This document shows, piece after piece, positions 50,785 to 60,579 of a stretch of 64,000 nt of DNA. The stretch covers positions 62,001 through 126,000 of the forward strand of contig NZ_AUIT01000002.1 in NCBI RefSeq assembly GCF_000423845.1, written 5' to 3'. Within the stretch, counting starts at the first letter, position 1. Each line of letters begins with the position of its first letter. The stretch comes from Thermodesulfobacterium hveragerdense DSM 12571. GTDB lineage: Bacteria > Desulfobacterota > Thermodesulfobacteria > Thermodesulfobacteriales > Thermodesulfobacteriaceae. Below the pieces are notes generated by a model. That model saw only the letters and a program-made list of their open reading frames with translations. It did no database searches and had not been told where the DNA came from. The translations under genes and the position numbers were made by a program.

Positions 50785-51521
50785 TACCCTTACAAGATAT
50801 CTTGCCAAGACGTAACCCTCCGGTAATGACCTGGTTTATCATTCTTTTAAATACTTTAGTTTTTTTTTATGAAATCTCTTTACCTACTGTAGAAAGAGAA
50901 ATCTTTTTTAAAACCTGGGGATTTATACCTGCTATCTTTTTTGATCCTTACTTTAACTTTCTTGTTGGTTTTCCTTGGTATCATAAGTTTTTAACCCTTT
51001 TTACCCATCTTTTTATCCACGGAGGGTGGCTTCATTTTATAGGTAACATGTGGACTTTATGGATTTTTGGGGATAATGTTGAAGACCGATTAGGACCATT
51101 TAGGTTTTTATTTTTTTATTTAGTGTGTGGAATTTTAGCTACGATGCTCCATTCTTTTATCTATCCTAACTCTGTTATTCCTTTAGTAGGAGCCTCTGGT
51201 GCTATCTCTGGAGTTATGGGAGCCTACTTTTTATTGTATCCTTTAGCAAGAATTCTGGTAGTTTTTCCGGTGTTTTTTATACCCCTATTTTTTGAGGTCC
51301 CTGCCTTCATATTTTTGGGTTTATGGTTTTTGCTTCAGTTTTATAACGGACTTTTTTCGTTGGTTTTACCAGAAAGTTTTGGTGGGGTTGCCTGGTTTGC
51401 TCATATAGGTGGTTTTTTGGCAGGAGCCTTGCTATATAAAATTTTCTGTAAAAGAAAATGCAGATTCTATAAAGATGAATATACCTTTTTTGGTTCCTTT
51501 TTTGATATAGACAAGCCTTAA
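50781..51521 (+). CDS. Rhomboid-family intramembrane serine protease
   Basis: 246 residues with about six to seven helices. FIHGGWLHFIGNMWTLWIFG carries the conserved HxxxN-type oxyanion residues. The catalytic Ser is in GASGAISGVMGAY and the catalytic His in HIGGFLAGALLY. The start is GTG at 50781, overlapping the stop of the HAD gene as GTGA. The C-terminal tail is short and cytoplasmic. Substrates are unknown. Confidence 0.92.
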   Translation: MIPLQDILPRRNPPVMTWFIILLNTLVFFYEISLPTVEREIFFKTWGFIPAIFFDPYFNFLVGFPWYHKFLTLFTHLFIHGGWLHFIGNMWTLWIFGDNVEDRLGPFRFLFFYLVCGILATMLHSFIYPNSVIPLVGASGAISGVMGAYFLLYPLARILVVFPVFFIPLFFEVPAFIFLGLWFLLQFYNGLFSLVLPESFGGVAWFAHIGGFLAGALLYKIFCKRKCRFYKDEYTFFGSFFDIDKP

Positions 51522-51535
51522 GGGGGTTTTATGTT

Positions 51536-52357
51536 ATGGTTGGTATAGGAGACCTTTTCTGGATTATCTTTTTTGCCATAGCTATGCAACCTTTTTTGAG
51601 ACAAAAGTTCTTAGAAATAGCCAGACAAAAAGCCATAGAACAAATCGAAAAAAAGAGAGGTTCAAGGGTTATTTTGTTGGTTCATCGTCAAGAAAAAATG
51701 TCGTTTTTTGGTTTTCCTCTGATGAGATACATCGATATCAACGATTCTGAAGAGGTAATAAGGGCCATACATCTTACAGATAAAGACGTTCCTATAGATT
51801 TAATACTCCATACTCCAGGAGGATTGGTTTTGGCCTCTCTTCAGATCGCCCTTGCCATAAAAAAACATCCGGCTAAGGTTACAGCCTTTATTCCTCATTA
51901 TGCTATGAGCGGAGGAACCCTTATTGCTCTTGCCTGTGATGAAATAGTGATGGATGAACACGCTGTGCTTGGACCGGTAGATCCTCAGTTAGGAGAATAT
52001 CCAGCTGCCTCGATTCTAAGAGCAGTTAAAAGAAAACCTTTAGAACATATAGACGATAAAACCTTGATTTTAGCAGATGTAGCTGAGATGGCTTTAAAAC
52101 AGATGAAAGAAAATCTAAAAGTAATCCTAAACGATAGATATTCTGAAGAAAAAATAAACACCTTAGCAGAAATACTGTCTCAAGGATACTTTACTCACGA
52201 TTATCCTATTACTTATGAAAAAGCCTTAGAATTAGGGCTACCGGTGAGCAAAGACATGCCTATAGAAATCTATCAACTTATGAAATTATTTCCTCAACCA
52301 ACCAAAACAACCTCTTCGGTAGAATACATACCTTTACCTAAAAAAGGCAAACCTTAA
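51536..52357 (+). CDS. SDH_sah-type membrane serine protease (SppA/ClpP fold)
   Basis: 273 residues. One N-terminal membrane helix (about 3-20) precedes a ClpP/crotonase-fold domain with LILHTPGGLVLASLQIA and the nucleophile Ser in YAMSGGTLIALACDEIVM, then VLGPVDPQLGEYPA. These match the serine dehydrogenase proteinase-like family related to SppA. It follows the rhomboid gene by 14 nt, so two membrane proteases are co-transcribed. Its stop shares TTAA (52354-52357) with the convergent macro-domain gene. Confidence 0.87.
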   Translation: MVGIGDLFWIIFFAIAMQPFLRQKFLEIARQKAIEQIEKKRGSRVILLVHRQEKMSFFGFPLMRYIDINDSEEVIRAIHLTDKDVPIDLILHTPGGLVLASLQIALAIKKHPAKVTAFIPHYAMSGGTLIALACDEIVMDEHAVLGPVDPQLGEYPAASILRAVKRKPLEHIDDKTLILADVAEMALKQMKENLKVILNDRYSEEKINTLAEILSQGYFTHDYPITYEKALELGLPVSKDMPIEIYQLMKLFPQPTKTTSSVEYIPLPKKGKP

Positions 52358-52902
52358 GCACCTTTAGAAGATATCAGCGATTTCAATGTTTCTGCAAATA
52401 CTTGAAAATGTTCTTCTTTCCAGAGGACAAACACAATTTTTTGGGGGGATTTATGTTTTTTCAGAAAGTCACATACTGTTTTTAAGGCGATCTTTGCAGC
52501 CTCTTTTATAGGATAACCATAGGCTCCTGTGCTAAGAGCAGGAAAAGCAACTGAGTTGAGACCATAATCTAAGACTAATTTTAAAGAATTTTGGTAGGCC
52601 TTCTTAAGAAGTTCAGGTTCACCGCTTTTTCCGTCTCTGTATATAGGACCTACTGTATGAATAACATATTTTGCCTTAAGGTTCCCCCCTTTCGTGATTA
52701 CTGCCTCACCGGTAGGGCATTTTTTATATTTAGCCCTAAGTTCTTCAAGAATTACAGGCCCACCTTTTCTATGAATGGCTCCGTCAACCCCTCCCCCTGG
52801 AATAAGTTCCTGGTTAGCCGCGTTAACTATAGCCTCAGTTTCTTGTTCAGTAATATCTCCTTGGATTAATTCAATTTCACATCCTTCAATATAAACCTTC
52901 AT
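52354..52902 (-). CDS. Macro-domain ADP-ribose-binding protein
   Basis: 182 residues, a single macro domain. IELIQGDITEQETEAIVNAA starts the fold. NQELIPGGGVDGAIHRKGG holds the glycine-rich loop, and the second phosphate loop is ALSTGAYGYPIKEAA. Relatives remove O-acetyl-ADP-ribose or ADP-ribose from proteins and nucleic acids. It stands alone between a protease gene and tRNA-Arg. Confidence 0.94.
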   Translation of the reverse strand: MKVYIEGCEIELIQGDITEQETEAIVNAANQELIPGGGVDGAIHRKGGPVILEELRAKYKKCPTGEAVITKGGNLKAKYVIHTVGPIYRDGKSGEPELLKKAYQNSLKLVLDYGLNSVAFPALSTGAYGYPIKEAAKIALKTVCDFLKKHKSPQKIVFVLWKEEHFQVFAETLKSLISSKGA

Positions 52903-52930
52903 GGTTTTACCTTCCCTTTTTAAGGTAAAA

Positions 52931-53004
52931 CGGGTCTGGGGGGATTTGAACCCCCGACTCCTGGCTCCGGAGGCCAGTGCTCTTTCCAGCTGAGCTACAG
53001 ACCC
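52931..53004 (-). tRNA. tRNA-Arg (anticodon CCG)
   Basis: Read on the minus strand, the acceptor GGGTCTG pairs with CAGACCC. The D-arm is GCTC/GAGC. The anticodon stem CTGGC/GCCAG encloses CTCCGGA with anticodon CCG. The T-arm is GGGGG/CCCCC around TTCAAAT, and the discriminator is G. CCA is not encoded, unlike the tRNA-Ser in this window. Confidence 0.97.
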
Positions 53005-53015
53005 ATCACCTTTAA

Positions 53016-53021
53016 ATTATA
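53016..53021 (-). promoter_or_regulatory. -10 element of tRNA-Arg promoter
   Basis: A perfect TATAAT on the minus strand, 11 nt before the tRNA 5' end, in the 33-nt gap behind the MCP stop. No good -35 at 16-18 nt spacing. Confidence 0.45.
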
Positions 53022-53037
53022 CCTTAAACAAATACTT

Positions 53038-54969
53038 TTACACCTTAACCCCTTCAACCGCCCTGTTTAATTCCATAATAACATTTTTAAGTACTTCTAT
53101 TTCTTCTATAACTCTATCGTTTAATTCTTTTATTTCAACGGCAAGTTGACTTGACTGAATAGCAGCCTGAGCAACCTCATTGCTTGCAACGCTTTGTTCC
53201 TCTGTTGCCGCTGCTATCTGATTGATAGCATCTCTAACCTGAATGCTTGATTGAGCAATATTTTCAAGAACATCTTTAATTTTCGTTAAAGCATTTAATG
53301 CCTCTCCTACTTTTTCCACCGTGGTATTCATGTTGTCCATAGAGTTTTTAGATTCTTGTTGAACGGCTAAGATTCTATTTGCAATATCTTCGGTTGCCTT
53401 TATCGTTTTTTCAGCAAGCTTTCTAACCTCTCCTGCAACCACCGCAAAACCTTTTCCATGCTCCCCAGCTCGCGCTGCCTCTATCGTTGCGTTAAGTGCA
53501 AGGAGATTTGTCTGGTCTGCTATGTCTTTAATCATCACAACTATATCTCCTATTTCGTTTACTCTTATGTTTAAAGTATCCAAGGTTTTCTTAAGTTCAT
53601 CTGTTGCTTGAGTGGTTTCATGAATTATTACCATAGACTCATCTGCTAACCTTGCTCCTTCTTCTGATACTTTTTGGGATTTATTGGCTAATTCTTGAGC
53701 ATAATGAGCGTTTTTAGCAACATCTGCAATGGTTGCACTCATCTCCTCTACTGCTGCTGCAATCTGATTTGCCTGGTTGGTCTGAAGGTCTATTTTTTTC
53801 TTTACAGAATCAACGTTCCCCAGAAGATTCTCTACAACCTCATAAACGGTTGAGGCTGAACTTTTAATCTGTTTTACCAACCTTTGAGTGAACTCTTCAA
53901 CCTTGATAACTGCCTGGGCGATAAGACCGATTTCATCTTTTCTATTTCTGTACCCCTTTCCAAAACCAATTCTGCTAAAATCACCCTTGGCTACCTCTCC
54001 AAGTTTTGCTGCCATGTCTGGAATTGGATTCAAGCTTCTTTGAGTGAGTACATAAATAAGTATTCCTATAGCAATGGCTGCTAAAATATTTAAAACAAAC
54101 ATGACATTTCTAAAAGTATAAGACACCCCATAAATTTGACTCTTAGGAACATTTATAGAAATTAACCACTTAAAACCAGAATAAACTTGAGCTATAGAGA
54201 CATGTTTTTCCCCGTTTATCTTTGTTTCTACAGCTTCCCCTTCTTTGGCTTTTGATAGTTTTTCTATACTTTCTTTTCCTAAATCTTTTCCAGCAATAAG
54301 TTTAGGTTCTCCTTTGGCAACATCATACACAGACACAAACCCTCTTTCTCCTATCTTAAGACTGCCTAAATAATTTTTAAACTCATTAATGACAGGAGTG
54401 ATATCAAAACCTATGAAAAATACGCCTATTACAGCTCCGCTTGAGTCCTTTACAGGTACATATTTAGTCATATACTCTTTACCAAAAAGGGTAGCCTTTC
54501 CTACATAGGTTTCTCCCCTTAACAAACCTTGATATGCAGGATGATTCCTATCTAAAGTCGTCCCAACTGCACGGGTTCCATCTTCTTTTTTAAGAGAGGT
54601 TGCCACTCTTAAAAAATCGTCTCCTTCTCTTTTAAAAATGGTTGCTACACTTCCGCCTGTGATAGCGGTAAACTTATCACAGACATCGTTGCTGGGATTA
54701 CTAATACTTGGTCCTAAAGACATATAAACACTCATAAAACGGTCAGCTGAATACCTTGCAAACTGGTCAAAGGTTTGTAGTTCATGGATAATCGTTTTAA
54801 ATTCAAGGTTTAAGGTTGCAAGTTCTTTCTTTTTTATAGAAGAACTTGTCTGAAAATAAAGAACAGCCGCAACTATAGAATACACTAACAAAATAGAAAC
54901 AAGAGCTAAAACAAAAATCTTTTTACTTAAAGATAAACCATCTAAAACATTTTTACCCCTTTCTCCCAT
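53038..54969 (-). CDS. Methyl-accepting chemotaxis protein with periplasmic Cache domain
   Basis: 643 residues. Membrane helix 1 spans about 14-35. A large periplasmic Cache3/Cache2-type domain (about 36-285) has [20 protein letters not shown] and GEVFIGFD-like segments. Membrane helix 2 (about 287-308) leads to a HAMP domain and a long signalling coiled coil with tip [20 protein letters not shown]. There is no C-terminal CheR-tethering pentapeptide. The ligand is unknown. It lies alone on the minus strand with its own promoter. Confidence 0.95.
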   Translation of the reverse strand: MGERGKNVLDGLSLSKKIFVLALVSILLVYSIVAAVLYFQTSSSIKKKELATLNLEFKTIIHELQTFDQFARYSADRFMSVYMSLGPSISNPSNDVCDKFTAITGGSVATIFKREGDDFLRVATSLKKEDGTRAVGTTLDRNHPAYQGLLRGETYVGKATLFGKEYMTKYVPVKDSSGAVIGVFFIGFDITPVINEFKNYLGSLKIGERGFVSVYDVAKGEPKLIAGKDLGKESIEKLSKAKEGEAVETKINGEKHVSIAQVYSGFKWLISINVPKSQIYGVSYTFRNVMFVLNILAAIAIGILIYVLTQRSLNPIPDMAAKLGEVAKGDFSRIGFGKGYRNRKDEIGLIAQAVIKVEEFTQRLVKQIKSSASTVYEVVENLLGNVDSVKKKIDLQTNQANQIAAAVEEMSATIADVAKNAHYAQELANKSQKVSEEGARLADESMVIIHETTQATDELKKTLDTLNIRVNEIGDIVVMIKDIADQTNLLALNATIEAARAGEHGKGFAVVAGEVRKLAEKTIKATEDIANRILAVQQESKNSMDNMNTTVEKVGEALNALTKIKDVLENIAQSSIQVRDAINQIAAATEEQSVASNEVAQAAIQSSQLAVEIKELNDRVIEEIEVLKNVIMELNRAVEGVKV

Positions 54970-55042
54970 TTCCTCCTCCTGGAATTAAATAATATATCAT
55001 TATTTATACTTTTCATTAACCTTTTATTATAATTAACATTTT

Positions 55043-55070
55043 ATTATAAAAACAGGGTCCTAAAAGTCAA
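55043..55070 (-). promoter_or_regulatory. Sigma-70-type promoter of the Cache MCP gene
   Basis: Minus-strand TTGACT (55065-55070), a 16-nt spacer and perfect TATAAT (55043-55048), about 75 nt upstream of the start at 54969. A second TTTTATTATAA-type copy lies just downstream on the transcript side (55022-55032). Confidence 0.6.
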
Positions 55071-55220
55071 GCAATATTGACATAAAAAAGCTAAGAGCTA
55101 AAAGATAAAAAAGTAACATGCACTACTAAAGAATATTCAAAAAAGAAAGAATTCACAAAATTGTTTGTTAAAATTTTATATTAAAAGGTACAACTTAATA
55201 CTTATAAGGTTAATCTATTT

Positions 55221-55247
55221 TAAAAAACATAATGGCAAAGCGGTAAA
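55221..55247 (+). promoter_or_regulatory. Candidate sigma-28 (FliA) promoter of an MCP gene
   Basis: TAAA (55221-55224), exactly 15 nt, then GCGGTAAA (55240-55247). The consensus is TAAA-N15-GCCGATAA, so the -35 is perfect and the -10 matches 5 of 8. It lies about 105 nt upstream of the MCP start at 55353. FliA is encoded in this window. Confidence 0.4.
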
Positions 55248-55352
55248 AATATTCAATTGTTCAAAAAATCACATATCCTAAAATTCCTTTTTAAATTTTT
55301 ATAAAATTTAAGAATAGAAAAAGTATTCAAATATTGGTAGGAGGTGGGGAAC

Positions 55353-57068
55353 ATGAAAAAGTTTGAAAATTTGAGTATAAAAAATAAGCTTTTGCTTTTA
55401 GTCTTTTTTTCTTTATTTGGTTATATAATATTTTTCCTTTTACAATCTACTTACTTAAAAGAATCTATTCTAAAAGAAAAAAAGGTAGAACTAATTCAAA
55501 AAGGAGAGATGGCCTTATCTATAGTAGAATATTACTACAGTCTTTATAAAGCTGGGAATCTTACCGAAGAAGAGGCTAAAGAAAAGGCAAAGCTTGCCAT
55601 AAAAAACTTACGTTATGAAGAAAGAACTAACTATTTCTGGATAAATGATGGAAGTCTCCCCTATCCGATAATGGTAATGCATCCAACGGTTCCTCAGCTT
55701 GAAGGAAAACCTCTTTCTGACACCAAATTCAACGTAGCATACAAACGACAGACTGACCTTAATGCAAAAGAGGAAAAGGTAAACAATCAAAATCTTTTTA
55801 CTCTTTTGGTAGAAACTGCAGGTAAAACAGGACAGGCTTTTGTTTGGTACAAATGGCCTAAACCGTTAAAAGGGGGAGGAGTAACTAAAGAAGTTTATCC
55901 TAAACTTTCCTATGTCGTAAAGTTTGAACCATGGAACTGGTATATAGGAACAGGGGTTTATATTGATGATGTCGATAAAGCTTTTATACAAGCTATGAAG
56001 AGAAATAGTATAAAAACTGGCTTAGCTGTGTTAATAATTTTACTTATCACAGGATTTTTGGCTATTTTATCTGTCCGTTCTATTTCTATACCAATCTCTG
56101 AATTAGAAGAAAAAATAAAAAAATTTGGACAGGGACATCTAAACATCGAGTTTAAAACCCAAAGAAAAGATGAAATAGGTAAAATTGCTAACAGCTTAGA
56201 TGATGCTATTAGCAACCTCAAGGGAATTCTTTTAAGTATCAAAGAAGTTTCAGAAAGTCTTTCTGATTCAGCCAATGGTCTAACTGAAGTGTCTAATCAG
56301 TTCAAAATAAGCCTTGACCTCCAAACCCAGCAAGCAACCCAGATTGCCTCTGCTGCAGAAGAAATGTCCATTACTGTGGTTGATATCGCTAAAAACACGA
56401 CAAGCATTTTAGAAGAAAGTAAAAAAACAGCAGAAATTGCCAAAGAAGGTGAAACCTATATTTTAAAAACCGCAAATGAAGTTAAAATAATAGAAAAAAC
56501 AGCAGAAAAACTAAAAGAAGTCATGTATAGTTTAGAAGAAAGGACCAGGGCAATAGAGAGTGTGGTAGAGTTTATCAAGGATGTGGCAGAGCAGACCAAT
56601 TTACTTGCATTAAACGCAACGATTGAGGCAGCCCGAGCTGGAGAGCATGGAAAATCTTTTGCGGTTGTTGCAGGGGAGATAAGAAAATTAGCAGAAAGAA
56701 CTAACAAATCAACCGATGAGATAGCAGGTGTTATAAGGGAGATAAAGGGAGTGGTAGAGGAGGTGAGTAGGGAGGTAGAGGAGATAGGTGCTAAGGTTGA
56801 GAGTGGTGCAAGGCTTAGTGAGGAGGCATCAGGGATTCTTAGTAGGATAGCAGATGCGGCAGAAAGATTGCAGGAGATGATACAGAGCATTGCAAGTGCG
56901 ACAGAGGAGATGAGTGTGACAGCAGAGGCTGTAGCAAAGGATGTGGGCAGTGTGGCAGAGGCAGCCAAGGAGCTTGAGGCAGGGGTTGAGCAGGTGGTTG
57001 CTACAACGACTGAGGTTGCCAAACTTGGGAATGAGCTTAAGACCGCGGTAGAGAAATTTAGGGTTTAG
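55353..57068 (+). CDS. Methyl-accepting chemotaxis protein with single Cache (sCache_2) domain
   Basis: 571 residues. Membrane helix 1 spans about 11-30. An sCache_2-type sensor (about 35-210) has [20 protein letters not shown] and [15 protein letters not shown], typical of sensors for small organic acids. Helix 2, HAMP and the signalling coiled coil with tip [20 protein letters not shown] follow. GGAGG precedes the ATG at 55353; an upstream in-frame start at 55344 is less likely. Bases 56541-56917 are identical to part of the MCP at 58114, and codon choice shifts toward GAG and AGG in that tract. Confidence 0.95.
   Translation: MKKFENLSIKNKLLLLVFFSLFGYIIFFLLQSTYLKESILKEKKVELIQKGEMALSIVEYYYSLYKAGNLTEEEAKEKAKLAIKNLRYEERTNYFWINDGSLPYPIMVMHPTVPQLEGKPLSDTKFNVAYKRQTDLNAKEEKVNNQNLFTLLVETAGKTGQAFVWYKWPKPLKGGGVTKEVYPKLSYVVKFEPWNWYIGTGVYIDDVDKAFIQAMKRNSIKTGLAVLIILLITGFLAILSVRSISIPISELEEKIKKFGQGHLNIEFKTQRKDEIGKIANSLDDAISNLKGILLSIKEVSESLSDSANGLTEVSNQFKISLDLQTQQATQIASAAEEMSITVVDIAKNTTSILEESKKTAEIAKEGETYILKTANEVKIIEKTAEKLKEVMYSLEERTRAIESVVEFIKDVAEQTNLLALNATIEAARAGEHGKSFAVVAGEIRKLAERTNKSTDEIAGVIREIKGVVEEVSREVEEIGAKVESGARLSEEASGILSRIADAAERLQEMIQSIASATEEMSVTAEAVAKDVGSVAEAAKELEAGVEQVVATTTEVAKLGNELKTAVEKFRV
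56541..56917 (+). repeat. 377-bp direct repeat, copy 1 (MCP signalling domain)
   Basis: Read base by base, this stretch is identical to 59209-59585 and is flanked by diverged sequence on both sides. It encodes the signalling tip and the following helix of the chemoreceptor. It fits recent gene conversion or recombination between paralogues. Confidence 0.9.
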
Positions 57069-57082
57069 TTTGTATAAAGTTT

Positions 57083-57520
57083 ATGATAAAAGTTTATGTA
57101 GATGGGGCTTGTTTGGGGAATCCAGGTCCTGGAGGCTGGGCGGTTTTGATTTTAGATGATGGTCGAGAACATTTGATTACAGGTGGGGAAGAAGTAACCA
57201 CCAACAACCGGATGGAGCTTGAGGCAGTCCTCCAGGCCCTTTCTTTTTTTAAACAACCTACTGAAATTACCATTTTTTGTGATTCAGAATATGTGATAAA
57301 AGGTGCAACACAGTGGCTTTCTAACTGGAAGAAAAAAGTTTATAGGACTGCAGACGGAAAACCGGTTAAAAATAGGGACTTATGGGAAAAACTTGATGAA
57401 CTTCTCAAGTTTCATAAGGTTTCTTTTCAAAAGGTTTCTGCCCACAGTGGAGATCCTTTAAACGAAAAGGTAGACCAAATAGCTAAGAAAAGTGCTCAGA
57501 GATGGAAAAAAGATATTTAG
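57083..57520 (+). CDS. rnhA: Ribonuclease HI
   Basis: It cuts RNA in RNA-DNA hybrids. 145 residues. The catalytic acidic residues are in VYVDGACLGNPGPGG (Asp), NNRMELEAVLQAL (Glu), FCDSEYVIKG (Asp) and the last Asp in EKVDQIAKK. WLSNWKKKVYRTADGKPVKN is the basic substrate-binding region. It lies between two MCP genes and overlaps ubiX by 19 nt. Confidence 0.97.
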   Translation: MIKVYVDGACLGNPGPGGWAVLILDDGREHLITGGEEVTTNNRMELEAVLQALSFFKQPTEITIFCDSEYVIKGATQWLSNWKKKVYRTADGKPVKNRDLWEKLDELLKFHKVSFQKVSAHSGDPLNEKVDQIAKKSAQRWKKDI

Positions 57521-58074
57521 TAGGTATAACAGGGGCAAGTGGAGCGATTTATGCAAAGTTTTTTTTACAGGAACTAAGGGAGTTAGGGGTTAAAACTGAG
57601 GTAATTATTACAGAGGCAGGAAAAAGGGTTTGGGAGGCAGAGTTAAACTCTTCGTGGGATGGTCTAAAAGATTTAGCTTTTAAGGTTTATCAGGAAAGGG
57701 AAATTTCAGCTCCACCTGCCAGTGGTTCTTCTTTATATTCTGGGATGGTGGTCATACCTTGCAGTATGGGGACGTTAGGGGCTATTGCTCATGGAGTTTC
57801 AAGAAATCTGCTTCAAAGGGCGGCAGACGTGATGTTAAAGGAGAGAAGGCCTTTAGTTTTAGTGGTGAGAGAAACCCCTCTAAACTTTATTCACATAAAA
57901 AACATGGAAGCTTGTCTTAAGGCAGGAGCTGTTATTTTTCCAGCCATGCCCTCGTTTTATCAAAGACCTAAGACTTTAGAGGAGCTGGTAGACTTTTTTG
58001 TGAAAAGGCTTCTTATGTTTCTGGGTTTTAACCCCCAAGGTTTTAAGAGCTGGGAAGAAATCTGCGAAAGTTAA
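57502..58074 (+). CDS. ubiX: Flavin prenyltransferase UbiX
   Basis: It makes prenylated FMN, the cofactor of UbiD-type decarboxylases. 190 residues, the usual size. Motifs: GITGASGAIYAKFF at the N-terminus, VVIPCSMGTLGAIAHGVSRNLLQRAADV, split here as PCSMGTLGAIAHG and LLQRAADVMLKERRPL, and RETPLNFIHIKNM. No ubiD is adjacent. It overlaps rnhA by 19 nt. Confidence 0.96.
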   Translation: MEKRYLVGITGASGAIYAKFFLQELRELGVKTEVIITEAGKRVWEAELNSSWDGLKDLAFKVYQEREISAPPASGSSLYSGMVVIPCSMGTLGAIAHGVSRNLLQRAADVMLKERRPLVLVVRETPLNFIHIKNMEACLKAGAVIFPAMPSFYQRPKTLEELVDFFVKRLLMFLGFNPQGFKSWEEICES

Positions 58075-58113
58075 CTTGGTTATAAGGTAAAAATAAAAAA
58101 ATAGGAGGTAAAG

Positions 58114-59736
58114 ATGTTTAAAAACTGGAGTATTACCAAAAAGCTTCTTGCAGGTTTTGGTGTTATCTTTTTTATAGTCGGCCTTGTATCTTTCTATACT
58201 TTATATTCTTTGTTTATTGTGAAAAAAGACGTTCAGGATTTAGGAGAAAGAGCGGACAAGCTCGAGATGGCTGCTAAGGTTAGAAGAGAGACTATGGTAG
58301 GTGTTCACTATAACGTCACCAAACTTCTTTTAACGAATGATCCGGAAAAAAGAAAGGAGTATTATAACGAAATCCTTAAAGCTCGAGAGGAGTATAAGAA
58401 AGCTATGGATTTTCTTAAGTCTGTTACCCGATCAGAGGAAGGAAAAAGACTTTTGCAAAACGTGCAAGATTCTATAGTTTCAGCAAGAGAGTTAACCAAC
58501 AAAACCCTTGAACTTGTCTTAGCAGGTAAAACTTTGGAGGCTATCTCTTTTTATGAAAAAGAGGTGATTCCTAAAACCAAGACGATTGAAAAAGCTCTTA
58601 ACGAGCTGGTTGCCTTTTATGCAAAAACTGCTGACGAAAGAGGTCATGAAGTATCAATTTGCATCAAACGTCTTTTTGTTATTTTGTTTGTATTTGGAGG
58701 AATTTTTATAGTTATTTCTTTGGTTGTAGTTTTTGGTGTGACTAAATCTATCAGGGGTTCTATCGAGAGGTTAAGGCAGGCTTTGGCAAGGGTAAGGGAA
58801 GGGGATCTTGCGGTTGAGATAGCTGTTGACAGTCGAGATGAAATAGGAACGATGAGTGCTGACCTCAGAGAGGCATTAGTTAGCATTAGAAATCTTATAG
58901 ATGAGGTCAAGCATGTGTCAGTTGCCCTTGCTGGGTCAAGTGAGGAGTTATCTGCCATAACCAAGCAGTTTAGTGCAAGTATTGAGAATCAGACTCAAAA
59001 GGCAACTCAGATTGCAAGCGCAGCAGAACAGATGTCTATTACGGTGGTTGACATAGCTAAAAACACAACCAACATACTTGAAGAGAGTAAAAAGACAGCT
59101 GAGATTGCAAGGGAAGGGGAGAACTATACTTTAAAAACAGCAAATGAGGTTAAGGTAATAGAAAGGAATGCAGGGAAGTTGAAGGAAGTTATGTACAGTT
59201 TAGAGGAGAGGACCAGGGCAATAGAGAGTGTGGTAGAGTTTATCAAGGATGTGGCAGAGCAGACCAATTTACTTGCATTAAACGCAACGATTGAGGCAGC
59301 CCGAGCTGGAGAGCATGGAAAATCTTTTGCGGTTGTTGCAGGGGAGATAAGAAAATTAGCAGAAAGAACTAACAAATCAACCGATGAGATAGCAGGTGTT
59401 ATAAGGGAGATAAAGGGAGTGGTAGAGGAGGTGAGTAGGGAGGTAGAGGAGATAGGTGCTAAGGTTGAGAGTGGTGCAAGGCTTAGTGAGGAGGCATCAG
59501 GGATTCTTAGTAGGATAGCAGATGCGGCAGAAAGATTGCAGGAGATGATACAGAGCATTGCAAGTGCGACAGAGGAGATGAGTGTTACGTCTGAGTCAGT
59601 AGCTAAGGATGTAGGTAGTGTGGCGGAAGGAATACAAGAACTAAAAAGAAACATCTTTTCCCTTCTTGAAACCACGGAAGGTATAAAAAAAATGGAAGAA
59701 GAACTAAGAAAAAAAGCCTCTATTTTTACCCTTTAA
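58114..59736 (+). CDS. Methyl-accepting chemotaxis protein with helical (4HB-type) sensor
   Basis: 540 residues. Membrane helix 1 (about 9-30) precedes an all-helical periplasmic domain (about 32-188) of the four-helix-bundle class, with no Cache motif. Helix 2 (about 190-212), HAMP (about 213-265) and a signalling coiled coil follow. The stretch 59209-59585 is identical to the MCP at 55353. The two proteins differ before and after it, notably at the C-terminus. GGAGG precedes the start. It probably shares transcription with rnhA-ubiX. Confidence 0.95.
   Translation: MFKNWSITKKLLAGFGVIFFIVGLVSFYTLYSLFIVKKDVQDLGERADKLEMAAKVRRETMVGVHYNVTKLLLTNDPEKRKEYYNEILKAREEYKKAMDFLKSVTRSEEGKRLLQNVQDSIVSARELTNKTLELVLAGKTLEAISFYEKEVIPKTKTIEKALNELVAFYAKTADERGHEVSICIKRLFVILFVFGGIFIVISLVVVFGVTKSIRGSIERLRQALARVREGDLAVEIAVDSRDEIGTMSADLREALVSIRNLIDEVKHVSVALAGSSEELSAITKQFSASIENQTQKATQIASAAEQMSITVVDIAKNTTNILEESKKTAEIAREGENYTLKTANEVKVIERNAGKLKEVMYSLEERTRAIESVVEFIKDVAEQTNLLALNATIEAARAGEHGKSFAVVAGEIRKLAERTNKSTDEIAGVIREIKGVVEEVSREVEEIGAKVESGARLSEEASGILSRIADAAERLQEMIQSIASATEEMSVTSESVAKDVGSVAEGIQELKRNIFSLLETTEGIKKMEEELRKKASIFTL
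59209..59585 (+). repeat. 377-bp direct repeat, copy 2 (MCP signalling domain)
   Basis: Identical to 56541-56917 at an offset of 2668 bp. The repeat pair brackets rnhA, ubiX and the 5' part of this MCP, so recombination between the copies would delete them. Confidence 0.9.
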
Positions 59737-59753
59737 TTTTTTTTAATTTTGAT

Positions 59754-59759
59754 TATAAT
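59754..59759 (+). promoter_or_regulatory. Possible -10 element of the ODP-MCP pair
   Basis: A perfect TATAAT lies 33 nt before the start at 59793, in an AT-only gap. No acceptable -35 was found, so this may be chance. Confidence 0.3.
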
Positions 59760-59792
59760 GTTTAAACAATATTAATTTTAAAGGAGATTTGT

Positions 59793-60563
59793 ATGGATAG
59801 AGAAACCTTGATAAAAGGAATGGTGCTTTATGAAGATATCGACCACAAGTTTATCTGGTTAGGATGGGAAGAAGAGGAAGAAGAAGGGTTGGTACAGACT
59901 AATCAATATCTGATCATAAATAAAGGAAAGGGGATTCTTCTTGATCCAGGTGGGGTGTATGTTTTCCCTCGGGTTTTAGCCGCTGTTGCCAACTACATAA
60001 ATATTGAAAACATAGAATATATCTTCTTTTCCCATCAAGACCCTGACGTAAGCTCAGGACTAATTACCTGGTTGGAAAACACCAACGCCAAGGTTTATAT
60101 CAGCAAACTTTGGACAAGGTTTATTCCCCATTTTGGTTACAATTCTTTAAAGCGGACCATTCCTTTAGAAGATAAAGGGGGAGAATTAACTTTGGGTTCA
60201 GGTGATAAACTTTTGTTTATACCTGCTCATTTTCTTCATTCTAAGGGAAATTTTTCCATATTTGATACGCGAAGCAAAATTTTGTTTTCCGGAGACATAG
60301 GGGCTGCTGTTTTTCCTAAAGGCCAGAGATATCTTTTTGTAGAAAACTTTGAAAACCATGTAAAACTTATGGAAGGTTTCCATAAAAGATATATGGGAAG
60401 CAATAAAGTATGCAAAAAATGGGTTAACTCAGTCAAACCTCTTAATCCAACCATTATAGCTCCTCAACATGGAGCAATTTTTAAGGGAGAGAATGTAAAG
60501 AAATTTCTCAACTGGTTTGAGAACTTAAGTTGTGGGCTTGACATTATAGATCAAATTTATTAA
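59793..60563 (+). CDS. ODP-like diiron metallo-beta-lactamase-fold protein (oxygen sensor candidate)
   Basis: 256 residues, a single metallo-beta-lactamase-fold domain of the flavodiiron/ODP type without a flavodoxin domain. The diiron ligands line up: His81, Asp83 and Asp85 in SHQDPD; His146 in AHFLHS; Asp168 in FSGDIGA; His226 in PQHGA. In Treponema denticola, ODP binds oxygen or iron and reports to a chemoreceptor. Here the next gene, 16 nt away, is a soluble MCP. A strong AAAGGAGA precedes the start. The alternative is an oxygen-reducing flavodiiron fragment, which would need a partner for electrons. Confidence 0.8.
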   Translation: MDRETLIKGMVLYEDIDHKFIWLGWEEEEEEGLVQTNQYLIINKGKGILLDPGGVYVFPRVLAAVANYINIENIEYIFFSHQDPDVSSGLITWLENTNAKVYISKLWTRFIPHFGYNSLKRTIPLEDKGGELTLGSGDKLLFIPAHFLHSKGNFSIFDTRSKILFSGDIGAAVFPKGQRYLFVENFENHVKLMEGFHKRYMGSNKVCKKWVNSVKPLNPTIIAPQHGAIFKGENVKKFLNWFENLSCGLDIIDQIY

Positions 60564-60579
60564 CCTTTAGGGGAAAAAC

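Larger units (their letters stand above)
54970..55352. other. Divergent intergenic region between two MCP genes
   Basis: 383 bp, very AT-rich, between divergent chemoreceptor genes. It holds the sigma-70-type promoter for the minus-strand MCP and a sigma-28-like site for the plus-strand MCP. I see no small gene, RNA, CRISPR repeat or terminator in it. Confidence 0.6.

Noticed and set aside
54970-55352. Small gene, RNA or CRISPR in the longest gap
   Set aside because: Only short AT-rich frames without ribosome binding sites and no regularly spaced repeats were seen.
56456-57022. Long open frame on the minus strand opposite the MCP at 55353, repeated at 59124-59675
   Set aside because: It mirrors the repetitive coiled-coil codons of the MCP signalling domain, is Ala/Ser-rich and has no ribosome binding site. 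The second copy exists because the DNA tract is duplicated.
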